From Stictocephala bisonia (lineage: Eukaryota; Arthropoda; Insecta; Hemiptera; Membracidae): 64,000 nt of DNA. The stretch spans positions 768,615 to 832,614 of the forward strand of contig JAQJVL010000177.1 in NCBI GenBank assembly GCA_035578905.1. The letters are read 5' to 3'. Shown here piece by piece: positions 34,445 to 47,039 of the stretch. Under the pieces are notes generated by a model. It had not been told where the DNA came from. It worked only from the letters and a program-made list of their open reading frames with translations, and ran no database searches. Position 1 is the first letter of the stretch. Each line of letters starts with the position of its first letter. A program made the position numbers and the translations under genes.

Positions 34445-34745
34445 CCATTAATTGGTCGGTAGCGTAGTTGGTTCAATCCCAGCTTCATAAGCTAAAGGTT
34501 CTCAGTTCGATCCCAATCAGAGTCATAACACATTTTGAGAAGGATCAGCTGATAATCACCAGCTGTTCATTTGTCATTGGGCTATTAATTAATGACACTT
34601 TCTAAGGAATAGTCGGCCTTAGTTTGTAACAATGACTACATTTGCTCATCTACACTCATCACACTCATTCGAAATCCATATTCGCCCATATCTTGACGAT
34701 CGGCGTCTTATGAATAAATAAATAAATGAATAAAAATAAATAAAT
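34445..34745 (+). mobile_element. SINE with tRNA-Met-like head and the family 1 tail
   Basis: The first ~70 bases fold like a tRNA: A-box-like TAGCGTAGTTGGTTCA, an anticodon arm AGC-TTCATAA-GCT whose loop gives CAU (Met), and B-box AGTTCGATCCC. This matches the pattern of elongator tRNA-Met. From about 34580 the sequence is the family 1 3' body ('gggctattaatta', 'aacaatgactacatt', 'catctacactcatcacac', 'tcttgacgatcggcgtct'), ending in an (AATA)n tail. The middle ~150 bp of standard family 1 is missing. Confidence 0.8.
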
Positions 34746-35787
34746 AAATAACTCTTCTGTTTGTCTATCTTCTCACTTGATAAAAGTACTTGTGGTACTG
34801 AACATTTCTGTGATTATGTAATATTCTATAATTTCTTGTGTTTTTTTTTTTAAATAACGTATGAAACGCTTTTAAAAATTAAACTTTTAAGTCTAGCAGT
34901 GGTTTGCACAAGATAAATAAATAATTTAGACAAATTATAATCAATAATTAACACAATAATGATTCTGTCAGTAAAAAAACTTAAAATAATTCAGCAATAA
35001 AGCAAGCTTGTTAAATATAAAAAAAATAACAAACATTTAAATTATATATTAACATTTCTAAATATAAAAAAAACTGTATTAAAAACAAAAATAAATAAAA
35101 AACAAACACAAAAGATGGATAAGCAAATATTATCAAAAGTACGTTTTTTATAAAAAAAATTGGGTGTGCGTCGGACCACACGGTAGAAGATATACTTCTT
35201 TGGCCATTCTCATACACCCACTCACGCACACAAACAGACAGGATATATAAATGAAATATAAGACATTTTTCAATATTATTCAATATATTTATCTTCAATA
35301 TATTATACGTGACTTCATTATTATATTATACACCTATATTATCATTATCAGTAATTTCTTCGATTAAATTTCTTCGATTAACAATCGATTAATCGATAGT
35401 TCTTAAAAATTTGTTCTTACTTTTCAGCGTGACGCGGTTTCTCGACCAACATCCCATCCCAAAGTGTCTAACGGGCGCAAAGAAGTATAACTTCAAAAAA
35501 ACTACGAACACTGCAGAATACAATATCTTTTAAATCTAAAAATTCGTTTACTTAGTTAAAAGAGTTTTGGAAAACCATTCATATTTTTGTATGAACGTAG
35601 AAAATGCCTCTTTAAATGGCACAACTTGTAACAGATTTTTAAGGAAATAAAACTTTGACCTTTATGCTATTATTGTTAATTTATAGTGGTCTATGGCAGC
35701 TTGGTACCTGCCTCTTGAATTAAAAAGATTTGTATGTCGCTGTTTATATCTTATAGGCTCGTTAATGTATATATTTAACGTATTAAA

Positions 35788-36424
35788 AGAAGAAAGAAAG
35801 AAATTTATTTCCACAATTCCAACAAGAAATAAGTACAATTAAAATTACATAAATCCTTTTTAACTTCCAGCCTATCTCCTTTACAACAATTTAATGCACA
35901 AGGTGTAGTGTATACTAATAAAAGTACAATAGAATGTTTAATAAATGTTAGATAAACTACTCTTTTCGTTATATGAAGTCTAATACAGAAAAAGCCAAAA
36001 AGTAAAATAACAAGAAGAAAAGTGGAACTAGGTATCTCATTAAAATGAAAATTTGTGTTGAGATACCATCCTAAGACTAGAAACAGACATTGTGCTGGTG
36101 CTAAACTTCATTAACTATAAAATACATAATACTTAATCTACAAAATTATTACCTAAACTATAAGTGCTAACCTCGAGGTCAACCTCAGTCTGCCACTAGG
36201 GAGCATTATCCAATAAAAGTTTCTAAATTACAAAACAAAAAGAATTTCTGCACTTAATTTAAAATAAATTCAATATCTTCAAAAGAAAAAAGCCAACATT
36301 TCAAATTTTTCAAAAAAGATCCAAGTGTAGAACATGATGTCACATGAGCGGGCAATCTATTGTATAATCTTGACGCAAAGTAATCATAGTTTGAATTTAC
36401 AATTAAATAAGAAAGCAGTTTATC
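35788..36424 (-). pseudogene. 5'-truncated LINE fragment with reverse-transcriptase C-terminus
   Basis: On the minus strand about 57 codons from 36424 to the TAA at 36254-36256 read …YFASRLYNRLPAHV… and …LGSFLKNLKCWLFS…, the standard end of LINE ORF2 proteins (LYN-LP, then a helix ending in a short Trp-Leu motif). About 450 bp of 3' UTR follows, ending AATAAATTTCTTTCTTTC near 35790. No ATG is present, because only the tail was copied. Too short and truncated to be active. Confidence 0.7.
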
Positions 36425-36689
36425 AGCAGTTTAGGCAGAAAGCAGTTTGTCAGGTATTAGCTTTTTTCTAATAGTAATACCTCTTAAATCGAGCTAAAAT
36501 TTCTCCACAATAATATCTAGTTAATTAATGATCATTTTTGTGGAACATATAATATTAATATAGGTAATATAAAGAATAACCAATAACGCAATATTCAACA
36601 TCATTTTTCAAGTCCATAATTATTTAGGAATCTTATTCCCTCCCTCTAAGGTTAAAACTATTAATACTACATTTGTTGTGTAGTTTCAG

Positions 36690-37182
36690 ATACAACAGGA
36701 GAGTTCTAATTATGTTCCATTATATCATACAGCTACTCCAATATTTCCAATTCATCGAACGTAGATATTTTTCATAATACATTGAAAAGCTTTAAAAAAA
36801 TACTGCTTGTTGATGTGGACAGTTGACTAACTTACCTTCTTTATGAACTATGTATGTCACATCTGCATATTTAAAATATATATGTTTATTATGATTTACA
36901 AACCTGGCTTAGCAATTATGGTTTGAGTAATTTATTTAGATGATATATAAAAATTATGTGTTCCTTATGTTAACTATTTTTGCATGTGTTTGTTGCTTTT
37001 CAAATAGCCTATAAGCCAAATGGGAATCTGATCTCATTGAAAATGGACTTTATATACATTTCGCTGCTGTTGTTGTTCATTGTTAAGATTTATTGAGTAG
37101 CATGCTGTAACTTGATTTATATTGTAATGCTGCATTGTAATTGGCATGTGCTGTTATGTAGCATGTAATAAATAAATAAATA
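36690..37182 (+). pseudogene. degenerate LINE 3' fragment
   Basis: Two out-of-phase pieces resemble a LINE C-terminus: NYVPLYHTATPIFPIHR (about 36711-36761) and SSNVDIFHNTLKSFKKILL (about 36755-36815). These are the 'VPL-HT…HR' and 'FK-LK-LL' blocks seen in such proteins. A 3' UTR follows and ends in (AATA)n at 37167-37182. It lies head-on to the fragment at 35788-36424. Confidence 0.5.
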
Positions 37183-39635
37183 TATTTTATATAGGGTGTA
37201 TTGTTTTTTGTATATAAAAGTTGAACATATTTTAACTACATGGCTTTTTAGTATAAGTCTAACTCATTAAAAACAAAAAGTTTAAAATCAAATTCAAAAA
37301 ATGTTTATCATAACCACAAAGACATCCAGCTGATATGGTACAATCAATTTAAAGAAGTATGATCCAAAAGTGTTTCAGTCATGAATATATTTGATGGAAA
37401 TTGAGCATGCATTGTACTTGTTCAGTCAAATTCAACTCCTATAAGATATTTTTACATAAAAATACGGAGAAATGCCTTATTGTAATTGACCTTTTTTAAA
37501 CTGTAATAAAAGCACTGTTTTAAATTTATGAATAAATAAAAACTAAGTAAAATTTAAAATATTCAGTCAAACTTCAACTTACAATTCCTTTTTAATCAGT
37601 TGAAGAGATCATAAAAAAATATTGGAAAATTTTAACACAGCTATTTTGGTATGAGTGTTTTTGTGTGTAGAACAATTAAATGACAGAAACTTTTCAATGA
37701 AAATTAATGTCACGGTTCATTATGTTACAGAAATTAATGACTACTATATTCCTTTTTACTCAGGAAAATAAAATATCTTGGAAATCCAATATTTTCCAAA
37801 TTAAAAAAAAAATGTTGAGTTTGCTTGATTTCAATTTGGAGAAGCAAAATTGTTCCTGGAAAAGAACGCAAAGGCTGCCAAAATAAACATTAATTTGCTT
37901 TGATAGAAATTCAATAGCTAAACAATTATTCACCTTTAACCTTCAATAAAAACAAGAACATTATACAAATCAGGTGGAATTTTTAAGGGTGATTAAAAAG
38001 GGTAGTGAAACCAGAAGGCTGTCAAATGTTACGTTTCCTATTACCTCCAAGCCATGTGATATGTGACTTCTCTGAACCAGGACACATTTTAAAAACTTGT
38101 GTTTCATGAAGAAAATACTTTTGAAAGAAAATATTCTCATTTTTGATTTTTCAAAATTGCTCTTAATCGTAGAAAAATGTGTCCAAACGTTTAAGATCAT
38201 TTGCATATGATTAATTATAGAACTTAGATATTAATTAAGAACGAATCTAGGTTTCTTTTATTTAATTAAACTCACAAAGATTCTATTATTAACAAAGTTT
38301 TGACTGTGAGAAATAATTTGAAAAATAACTATGGTTATATACATTACATATCAAGAAACTAGGTCCAGATGCACAAAGAAATTAAGTAAGATAGAGCCTT
38401 ACAAAATAAAACAAAATATATTTAAAGTTAGATTACCTTTCATCATCATTACACTTTTTATCAATCTACAGATGAAAAAGTGAATAAAACAATAATTTTT
38501 TTTCTTTTTGCACTGACTAAAAATGTAGGTGGGAATTATAAAACTGAAAAAAGATTGTTGTTTTATGTGGATCTTTTTAAGATTTTACAACCCAAAACTT
38601 AAAAATATATTCAAAAGACACTTTTAAAACTGATTATTGATTCCTAACGTTAATATCTCTGTAGGGTATACGATACTAAATCACCTTACTGCGAGAATAT
38701 TCTCCCTCCGCCCCGGAAAATGTTTTCTTGAACCATCCATGATTAAGTAAAACACAGTCTGGCCACTTATCTGCAATACACATATTGTTAAAACAAAATC
38801 GGTCCTACTATAACCGTAAAACAAGTTTACGATGCAATGACATTAAGTTCGGGACATTAAAATCTCTGTTGCAAGCACCAGAGGTGATTATAATGGGTCA
38901 GCACTAGCTAAATTGTAGCTGACTTCCAACCAGGCTAATGTTGACATCAAACGCACACTTGTTACAGTTTTATTTGAATCTCCGAAAGAACAGCATTGTT
39001 CGCACAACAAAGAATACTGCACTTCGTACTATTATAACAGCAGTTAATCACCTATACAACTGAAGAAATGACTTAGTTTGTTGTTCATGCTATTAAATGA
39101 AGAAGAGAAATGTTTTAGTGCAGAGTAATGGCAGCGTTCTTTTTAAAAAGCCTCCAAATAAAGCTTTATGCTTTGTCTGTTATTACATATAGTGATTCTT
39201 ATATTTAATACATGAAGCGGTTTTGTGTTAACGCAACTCCACCATTATTTCTTGATCGATAATTTTATGGATTGAGGTGTCAATAAAATTCCCGCAATTT
39301 TGAGAGTTAAGCAATAAGGCTTCATTGTTCAATATTTTACCCTGAGTGCCTGCTCAAAGCACTTTTTTCAGACATAAGAATAATGTAGAAAGAGATTTAA
39401 AGTAGTACAAATTATTTTTTGTTCAAAAATAAATAATGATGTTTATGTAATTTTCACAGATGTTGGAATGTAAATAATGATGTTTTAACATTGATAATGT
39501 TATAAGATCTTTCATAATGTTAGAGACAGTAAGTTTGATTGATTCAATAGAAGTTTTGTTTGATTTATAAATATAATAAATGATTCCAAAGAATTGGCAC
39601 TCCATATTAAACACTAAAAAAATAAAACTTTGAAA
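37183..39635. other. unassigned intergenic DNA
   Basis: AT-rich, no domain-bearing frame, no tandem repeat of note. Confidence 0.35.
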
Positions 39636-39639
39636 GTTA

Positions 39640-40085
39640 CCAGTTTGATTCCCAAATATGTTTTTTTGCCATAACTAAAAAACTAGTCAAGTTACAGACA
39701 TGCAGATTTTACTAAAATATTTTACATTTTAATTCACATATTTCCTGAAAATTTAATCAAAATCGTTAGACGTTTTTGAGAAAATTCCATGTTTGTATGT
39801 TTTTTGCGCATCAAAATAAAATAAAAAAACTTTAATTTCAAAAAAGTGAACAAATAGTCTGGAGATAATGGCTAAATACACATATATATACCAAATTTCA
39901 TAAAAATGTATCCATCCGTTTGGTCTCCAGTGAACTGCACATACACACATATGGACAGACATAAAACACTTTTTTGGGTTCAGGGGACCCTAAAATGGAT
40001 TTTTAGACAGACTTGTAAAAAGATTTTTATGACGATCACAATCCTTTCCCTATGCTAACACATATGGGAGAAAATAAAAAAGTGA
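39640..40085 (-). repeat. dispersed repeat family 3, copy 2
   Basis: Reverse complement of 2530-3000 over its whole length. Blocks 'gattcccaaatatgtttttt', 'cttttttgggttcagggga' and 'gatcacaatcctttccctat' appear in the expected order. Neither copy has a coding frame. Confidence 0.7.
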
Positions 40086-40154
40086 ATACATGTCTGCCTG
40101 TGTGCCCTTCACACATTTCTACATCATTCATCCTACATGACTTTGGGAAGTTAA

Positions 40155-40600
40155 GTAGCACTGGTGGCGCAGTGCTGTAACTCAGCTACTAGGGGACAAA
40201 GTGTTTGGGAGATTGTGGACGATAGGTTCCATGTTCGGTTCTCTTAATGCCGACACGGCGTTCGCTCAATGGTTGTCATCAATATAAACACTTCTAGACG
40301 TCTGGATTGTCCGTGTTGAATGATAGTCAAGATTCGGGTGTTGTGTAGGGAGGAGAGCTAAGTGTCAAACTTGTCAGTTAGCTGAAAATCAGACCAACAC
40401 TACGAGGTTCGGATTCCACATAAAGCTGTAGGTCCCATAGTTACCCTGGCTATTGGGCTATTAATAAATAGTCCTTTCTGAGCTAAGTCGAACTCAGATA
40501 GTAACAATAACTACACTCGTTCATCTACACTCATCACACTCATTCACGCCTCATATTCGCCCATATCTCTACGATCGGCGTCTTAGAGATAAATAATGTA
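40155..40600 (+). mobile_element. SINE family 1, best full-length copy
   Basis: Starts 'actggtggcgcagtgctgta' and ends 'tctctacgatcggcgtctta' plus a short A/T-rich tail. It shows the complete order head, 'gttcgctcaatggttgtcat', 'aagattcgggtgttgtgtag', 'gctgaaaatcagaccaacac', 'gttcggattccacataaag', then the shared tail. It is the reference used here to align the other copies. Confidence 0.8.
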
Positions 40601-40869
40601 TAATTGATTTTTCAAATTTATTTAATTAATCATTAGCTGCTAAATAAAATAAAATATGATACCTGAAATACGGTAAGTAATGACATTGGATTTTCACATT
40701 TAAAATATAAACACGGTGAAACTCAAGTGCGTCAGCCACTGTAAGTAAATTTACGTACTATGATTTTTTTTACTAAATACAATGGTGAAAAGTCACATGC
40801 TGAAGATGAAAGCTAAAGTTTCACAAGGACAGCGAGTAATGGAGTGCGTACAGGGGTGTGGCCTAGTTC

Positions 40870-41740
40870 TACAATGTTCCTGAATTTAAATTTATCTTTT
40901 TATCTATATTTTATATATATAATAAATAAAATTTACTTGTAATAAGTATCTTAAGGCCCAAAGTACTTAATTAAAAGGTGTCTAGTAACAGATTTGTTGC
41001 TTGGCCTATACATATTATTGAATTGCCACACAAAATGCATCACTATCAATCAACTAATTTTATTTATGCTAAATTTTTACTACAAAATACTATATTGTAC
41101 AAACGTTTTAGTCTTTAGACAGTAAAATCAATTTGGTAGAAAATAGATGTTTTCAGTAAAGGAGAAACTTATTATATTAAAGCATGAATTCTATTCATTA
41201 AATGATTTTAAACATAAATTATTCATTTCTAAGCCATATTTGGTAATCTAACTTAGGTAACGTGGTTCTCATATTCGACGTGTATTAACAGTCTAAAAAA
41301 TCTGTAGGATTTTTCAGAACAATTTAACCATATAGTCCATGCTTCTATAATTTTTCTGGGACTTCCTGTACAATTTTGGTACATTTTACATAAATTTAAT
41401 AGTTGTTGTTTTAAAGTAAAAAACTATCAATTTATCCTCCTTTTGTTTACTATGGTTTTGTAACTAGCAATGTCTCTGAAAATGAATTGTCACTATCAAT
41501 TGCAAATAGTCGTGTAAATTTCTATTGGTTATTAAATAGCTGTGATATTTTTTGTTTGTTTTAGAATTACAGGCTTCCATGACTTCAGGGCTTGACGAAT
41601 ACTGAAATATCTGGAGCTACTGAAGAATGGCCTACACTTCGTAGGGCTACCATAATTTACTAAACCAAAATAAAATCTTAATTAGGGATGAGAAGGTATT
41701 TTATACAACATAGTCTACAAGTGCGGTGGTATAATAGAGT
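40870..41740. other. unassigned intergenic DNA
   Basis: AT-rich. The words 'gtgcgtacaggggtgtggcc' at about 40846 resemble 'gcgtgcaggggtgtccc' at 7110, a possible short shared repeat. Nothing else was recognised. Confidence 0.3.
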
Positions 41741-41744
41741 TGTA

Positions 41745-41945
41745 TACCACCACCAATACAGCCGTACGTGTATGGGAGGGTAGGTGGGGCAGTACTCCTG
41801 AACATGTATGGGTGGGTACCATGGACCAATCCCACTGTAAGTGTATGGATGGGCTGATGGATCAATACGACTGTATGTAGGGGTGGGTCAAGTTTATGAT
41901 GGGTGGAGGATCAATATCGCTTTATGGGTGGGTGAGAGGGTATTG
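41745..41945. repeat. degenerate GC-rich minisatellite related to 23405-23640
   Basis: Contains 'ccgtacgtgtatgggagggt', 'catgtatgggtgggtacc', 'gtaagtgtatggatgggc' and 'gctttatgggtgggtgag', i.e. the same ~33-bp unit as the array 18 kb away, but more diverged. It ends next to a short inverted duplication around 'ttaacaaagt'. Confidence 0.75.
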
Positions 41946-42404
41946 ACTTAACAAAGTATCTGACTTTGTTAAGTCAATTTGAAGATTTTACTAAGCCTTT
42001 TAGTATCCATATCCTGTCATTTGTACGTCCAAAAAACTATGCATAAAGTGCCAGCCGGACGTTGCAAATCAAATTCATTAAAAAATTCAGAATTAAATTT
42101 TATTTATTTAGAATTGTCTTAAAATCATAACTGTATATGTTTATACAATATTTAGTTATATTTTGTTATAAAAGGTTCCAAAACGTGTCAGAAAACAGCT
42201 GTTTTGAACAATAACAAAATTTCCATAATTTCTGTGTTGGCAGAAAAAACAATATCAAACCATTTCGACTTCTTGCAGAAAGTGAGGTATAAAATAAAAA
42301 ATATTCTCCTAATTAATAATATGCTATCAGATTTTATAATACACTATGTTTATGGACTCCACTGCCCCAAAAACCCAAATTTATGATCATAATGCTTAAG
42401 AATC

Positions 42405-42625
42405 CTGGCGAGGCCGTAGGCCGATCTTTCTCACGAGGCGACATGTCAAGATCCACAAATGGGACTGTAGCTGAGTAACTTGATGAGTCCGCAGGCCAAA
42501 CTTTCTCTCCATGAAGCCATAGGCCAAGTTCCACAAAGAGGCCTGTTCCAGAGTGTCCGGCGAGGCCGTAGACCGAGCTCCCTCCCGAGACCACATGCTG
42601 AGTTCCAGAAAGGGGCTAAAGATAA
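42405..42625. repeat. three-unit ~75-bp minisatellite
   Basis: Units begin GAGGCCGTAGGCCG (42410), GAGTCCGCAGGCC (42484) and GAGGCCGTAGACCG (42562), each followed by a purine/pyrimidine block and 'aagttccaca/gagttccaga'. The length keeps all frames partly open on both strands, giving small repeat-made frames that are not good gene candidates. A single related word (GTGGCCGCAGGCCG) lies at about 55321. Confidence 0.75.
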
Positions 42626-43199
42626 ATGTGGAAGACCTCCGAAAGGAAATTTTATTCATAACCTACAAGGAAGATCAACAACAAACGATCCTCAGGATCC
42701 TCTGGGAGATATGGATGCTACCTCTTCAGTTAGCAAAATTCAACTGAGCGAAGCTTGGTCTCCCGGTACTATTACAAAAGCTTGATTTAACAGAAAATTA
42801 GCGAATCCATAAGTTAAATTAGTAATAAAAGATTTTTAAATCAACACTTTCTAAACTCATTTTTTTCGAAAATATTATGTTTCATTTACAGTAATAAAAT
42901 GCTGCTATGCTCAACACAAATGTATTTTCTAAACCACGACACACACTTTTCGTGTTCCTAACCTAATTTAGCCTAACTTTACAGAAATTTGAGAGGCAGT
43001 ATCCAATTTCAAGCCTCAAGTTTAGCCTTCTCGATGTTCCTCCAGCAAGTATATAATCATATTTGTGCTTAGTAGCTAGTTGTTGGTCAAAATCACCATG
43101 CATATTGAAGCCGCGAACACAACTTGCAAAGAGACTTATGTAAGCGGTCTATAGTTGTATATATTCAAATTAATTAATTATTGTTATATATTTATTCTT

Positions 43200-43345
43200 A
43201 AGATGGCTATTGTCATGATTTAGGCGTATATAGATTTTGAATAAGTGTGATAAGTGTAGATGATCGAATGTAATCATTGTTACAAACTAAGTCCAACTAT
43301 TCCTTAGAAAGTGTAATTACTTAATTGATTGACTAGACGTACTCA
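43200..43345 (-). mobile_element. SINE 3' fragment
   Basis: On the minus strand it matches the tail of the tRNA-Met-headed copy at 34580-34745 ('cactttctaaggaatagt', 'gtttgtaacaatga', 'tcatctacac'). The head is missing, as in a 5'-truncated retroposition. Confidence 0.6.
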
Positions 43346-43739
43346 TTTGATTGTTTTACTATGAATTCAATATAAAATCATAACATAGGCCTATAAATAA
43401 AATAAATGTAACAAAAACTATTTCTTTAGTTATAATTTTATTTAATATATTATATTTTTGCATTTTTTTACAGCTTTAATAATAACATAAAAAGTATCTG
43501 CTGCAATATTTGTGACATAAGTAATCTGCTAGCATATTACTCCAGAAGTCACTTTTCAAACTATATTTTACCGCAAGTCAAGATGATTCTATGGTTTGCT
43601 ATAGGAACTAATCATGGGACGATAGATTTTATACTCATTAACATTTTGAGGAACATTTGAATGCACTTAATTTCCATTCACAACATTTTCAGATTGTTGA
43701 TGACATAGCTTGAGCTTTAATGCAAATATAAATACTTAA

Positions 43740-44410
43740 GTGTAGGATGAGTATGGATAACCTGTGCAGTCTTGTTACTAACTGAGTTTGATGTAGCTCA
43801 GAGAAACCATTTATTAATAGCCCAATAGCCAGGGTAGCTAAGGAACCTACGGGTTCACATGGATTCAGCTCTTCGACAAACCTGATACTCCGCTCTCTCC
43901 TCTACACGACATCAGGAACCTGCTACCACCCAACGCGGATACTCCAGACCTCTCTAAACTTCTTTTCACGTTCAATTGGTAGTATTTGAAATGTTTTGGC
44001 AACACTGCTCATATGAAAGTTTTAGCGCTACTTGCCGTCTAAAATAATGCTCAGCTTAAACAGTGTTATTTTTCTTTATAATGGTTTGAAGATTTATTGG
44101 AATTAATGATGCACACACACTGATTTTACCAAACTTTAAGTTATGTACAGAATAAGCTAAACATTGCGATGCATTGTTTAGGGGAATATGCTTTGTTCTC
44201 AAGCCGGATACTAGCTCAGCGTTACAACACAGAGCAAGTGCTGCCAAATGAACATGAAAAGGAGTATTGTAGTATCCTCGTTCATGGCAACCATTGAGCG
44301 AACACCACATCGGTATAAAGAGGACCAAGCATAAAACCTATCAGCTACAATCCCAACAACACTTGTTCACCAAGTAACTGAGTTATAGGACGGTACCACT
44401 AGAGTCGACA
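43740..44410 (-). mobile_element. SINE family 1 copy interrupted by a nested insertion
   Basis: The head half lies at 44285-44410 (right) and the body at 43740-43968 (left). Removing the middle 304 bp restores the order seen in the copies at 40155 and 50158. The 146-base overlap of an open frame with this copy is not coding. Confidence 0.75.
43975..44278. mobile_element. 304-bp insertion inside a SINE, with CGTTCA target duplication
   Basis: CGTTCA occurs at 43969-43974 and 44279-44284, directly on both sides. The insert has no clear terminal inverted repeats (left end ATTGGTAGTATTTG, right end GTATTGTAGTATCCT), no A tail and no coding domain. The class is therefore unknown. Part of the duplicated word belongs to the SINE itself. 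Confidence 0.6.
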
Positions 44411-45383
44411 AATTGCACGCTTTATCACAACGACAGTTGAAAGTGATTATAAAATTAAAGCACATAATTGAAGGTTATGTTTCCAAACCTAAAAATGCTT
44501 AAATTGTTTTAAGGTTAATCCGTTATACATTATTTCTTTTTTTTAAATTGTGGCTATCCAACATTATGATAAATAATTAAGCTAGAACCATCTTTTTAAG
44601 TAAAAACAATATATTATTACATAGCCATTTATTTATTTTAAAAGTACAGTAAATGAATCAATGCTCAGGTTAAAACTTATTTTGTATAACAGATGATTAC
44701 ATTTCTATACATTCATCAACTAATGGATTGTACAAACCGTTGTACGTTGATACAAATGTAGGCTTAATTGCATTTAGTCTACCATTGATTAAAGAAACTA
44801 ACAAAAAGAACAAAGCAACTCCATTGCATTAAACACACACCTATGATGCTATCTAACATTGAATGGTTTCATATAATAAATTGAATGATTGTTTTGCGTA
44901 TTATTAGCTCACCTATTAGTTACATCAACAAGACAGAGAGAGGAATGAAGAGACAAAGCGAAGGAGACCGCTGATGCTGCCTGTGAAGACAGTAAAAGAA
45001 ATAATTTCATAGGACAGGGAAACCGGCTTCACGGACCAATAAGAGCGGACAGTCTTCTTGTTTCTATATTCAATGTTATTACTGAAAACAATACCTTCAC
45101 TCTTTCATTCAAGCAAGGAAAAATATGAGCAGCATATAGACCTTAGCCTAATCTTGTTTCCAGTGTTACGCCACCTATATTAAAACAAGTATTACTTTTT
45201 ATCAAACAAAAATACTTAGCTTATTGTTTTAATTAATCATCGATTGCTTCATCATTTATCGTTAATCATCAATTAATTGCTATGAGGATTAATTATTTTA
45301 TTCTATCTATGCCAGTGGCATTTTTACTTTATAATAGATATTATGTTGTTAAGTGACAATGGTCGTAACTCCCTGGCAAATTT

Positions 45384-45465
45384 CTAAGTGGACCTCCTGG
45401 GCTTTGAACCTGTGACCCTCTGCATACAAAGCAGAGGTGCTAATCAGTTGGCTAGGAAGTGGCCT
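45384..45465 (-). other. tRNA-like sequence, Thr(UGU)-type pseudogene or SINE head
   Basis: On the minus strand it has an A-box-like TAGCCAACTGATTAGCA, an anticodon arm TCTGC-TTTGTAT-GCAGA (anticodon UGU) and a B-box-like AGGTTCAAAGCCC. The anticodon stem is perfect, but the T stem and acceptor stem have mismatches. A functional tRNA is therefore unlikely, and a SINE-derived or pseudogene copy is more probable. Confidence 0.5.
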
Positions 45466-45469
45466 AGTT

Positions 45470-47020
45470 AAACTTAAGAAAAAAATAAACGTTTTCAATG
45501 AGTATTTTATTAAATTAATCAAGAGTAGTTATAATCGTAGCCCATATTCATACAATATTTTTGCTTTATTTGAGAATATGTTCAGTCCGTTTAAAAAATG
45601 AACAAAAAAACGCATAAGTTATACAAGTATATACTGACACTACTCTGTTGTAAAACATGTGTATTTAAATGAATAAAGATGTTTTGACTGACTCGTATAG
45701 ATACATATATATAAGTACTCTACAGATTTGTTTCTGAGGCACTTCCATAGGAGGTCAGAAAAACAATTGATTATAAATAGGCCTTTTGAGCAAACTTTTT
45801 ATTAACCTAACCTTATCATATACCGGTATTATCTGTAAAATTTTGTGGTTTATGTTAATATCAAGTACATGGCATTCTGTTCCTCTAGCTAAAATATTTT
45901 GTGATTAGTTGTTGATTTTACTACCAACACACATATCACTGCTACTTATATAGGGTACACAATTTGCCACTAAAGCAGCTTTTCTGTTTTATCTCGAAAA
46001 ATAATTGTAAAACAAAGAAGTTTTTTAACACGAGTTAAGCATTAAAATCGTATTAAAATAAAAAGTCCAGCACATCACGGTAAATAATGAAGATATAAAA
46101 TCCATTTGGAATCGACTACAGAAAATCATTATTTACATTGTTTTTCTAATATTCATAATCGATTGTTTTGCTTATCTCTAATAAAGAGCAGCCTTTGTCT
46201 CAAATAATGAGTACTGGTAGTGGTACCCAGCACACTTGTATTTACATATTGTAAGTAGGCCTACAATCTAAAATATGGTTAATTTCATTGGCTTAGTGTT
46301 GATGAAAAATTTTAAGCATATCAGAAATTAAAATAGCTTGAGCGTAAAACAATCCCTTAAGTTTCCCTTCATTAATGCTGTTAGTTTGTTGGGAAAAAAC
46401 TCCTGCGTTACAGCAGTGATTCAAGACACAGCAGTGCACTACACGTCCGAGCTTTTGTTATTTTGTTCAGTTGTAAGCTAAGTTTCTTAGCTTAGTAACC
46501 TGCAGACAACTAATTCTATGTTTTAGCTTCTTTTCCAATAACTCAAATAGAACACAATTTGTTCCACATTAGTTTAAGTTAGGTATCTAGTCATCAAGAA
46601 TGTCTAAGCAACTAACCTAGATTGTCTTTTAGGTTATGTATATTTGCCTAAAGTGACTTTTCAAAATGAAAGAATGGCCAGACAGTTAATTGCCATTTTA
46701 AATTGTACACTGCGATAAATTAAATTTACATTGATAATTTATATATTTACTAAATAAATTGGACTATTGTAACCTATTAGTATTCTATTGTCTACAGACT
46801 CCCAAACCCTATGCTCGATCAAGTTTACTTACCATAAGTAGCCATAATCATATGACTGGATGCACTTTAATCACTAGCACAACGAATAACTATATTCTTA
46901 TCAATAAAACAATGGATGTAGCTATGACAGTTTTAGTTGTACTTTTATCTTGTTGACAGTTTATGTTTATTCCACATCCAACTTCATCAATCAGCTGCTG
47001 GCTGTACCCACAATGCTTAG
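45470..47020. other. unassigned intergenic DNA
   Basis: AT-rich. AATAAAGATGTTTTGACTGA at about 45671 resembles a LINE 3' end on the plus strand, but no coding remnant was found upstream. Nothing else was recognised. Confidence 0.3.
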
Positions 47021-47028
47021 CGACTTGT

Positions 47029-47039
47029 ACGCATGCGCG
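47029..47039. promoter_or_regulatory. NRF1/Ewg-type promoter motif
   Basis: ACGCATGCGCG matches the palindromic NRF1 (insect Erect wing) site, common in housekeeping promoters. It lies about 390 bp upstream of the possible first exon at 47431. A second example (CGCATGCGCA) is at 10960-10969 without an associated gene. Confidence 0.4.

Noticed and set aside
42334..42785. Several overlapping frames on both strands
   Set aside because: Due to the ~75-bp minisatellite. Repeated peptide-like pattern without a known domain.
45384..45465. Functional tRNA-Thr gene
   Set aside because: The anticodon arm is good, but T-stem and acceptor-stem mismatches argue for a pseudogene or SINE head.
45660..45700. 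LINE 3' end on the plus strand (AATAAAGATG…)
   Set aside because: No coding remnant or target duplication upstream.
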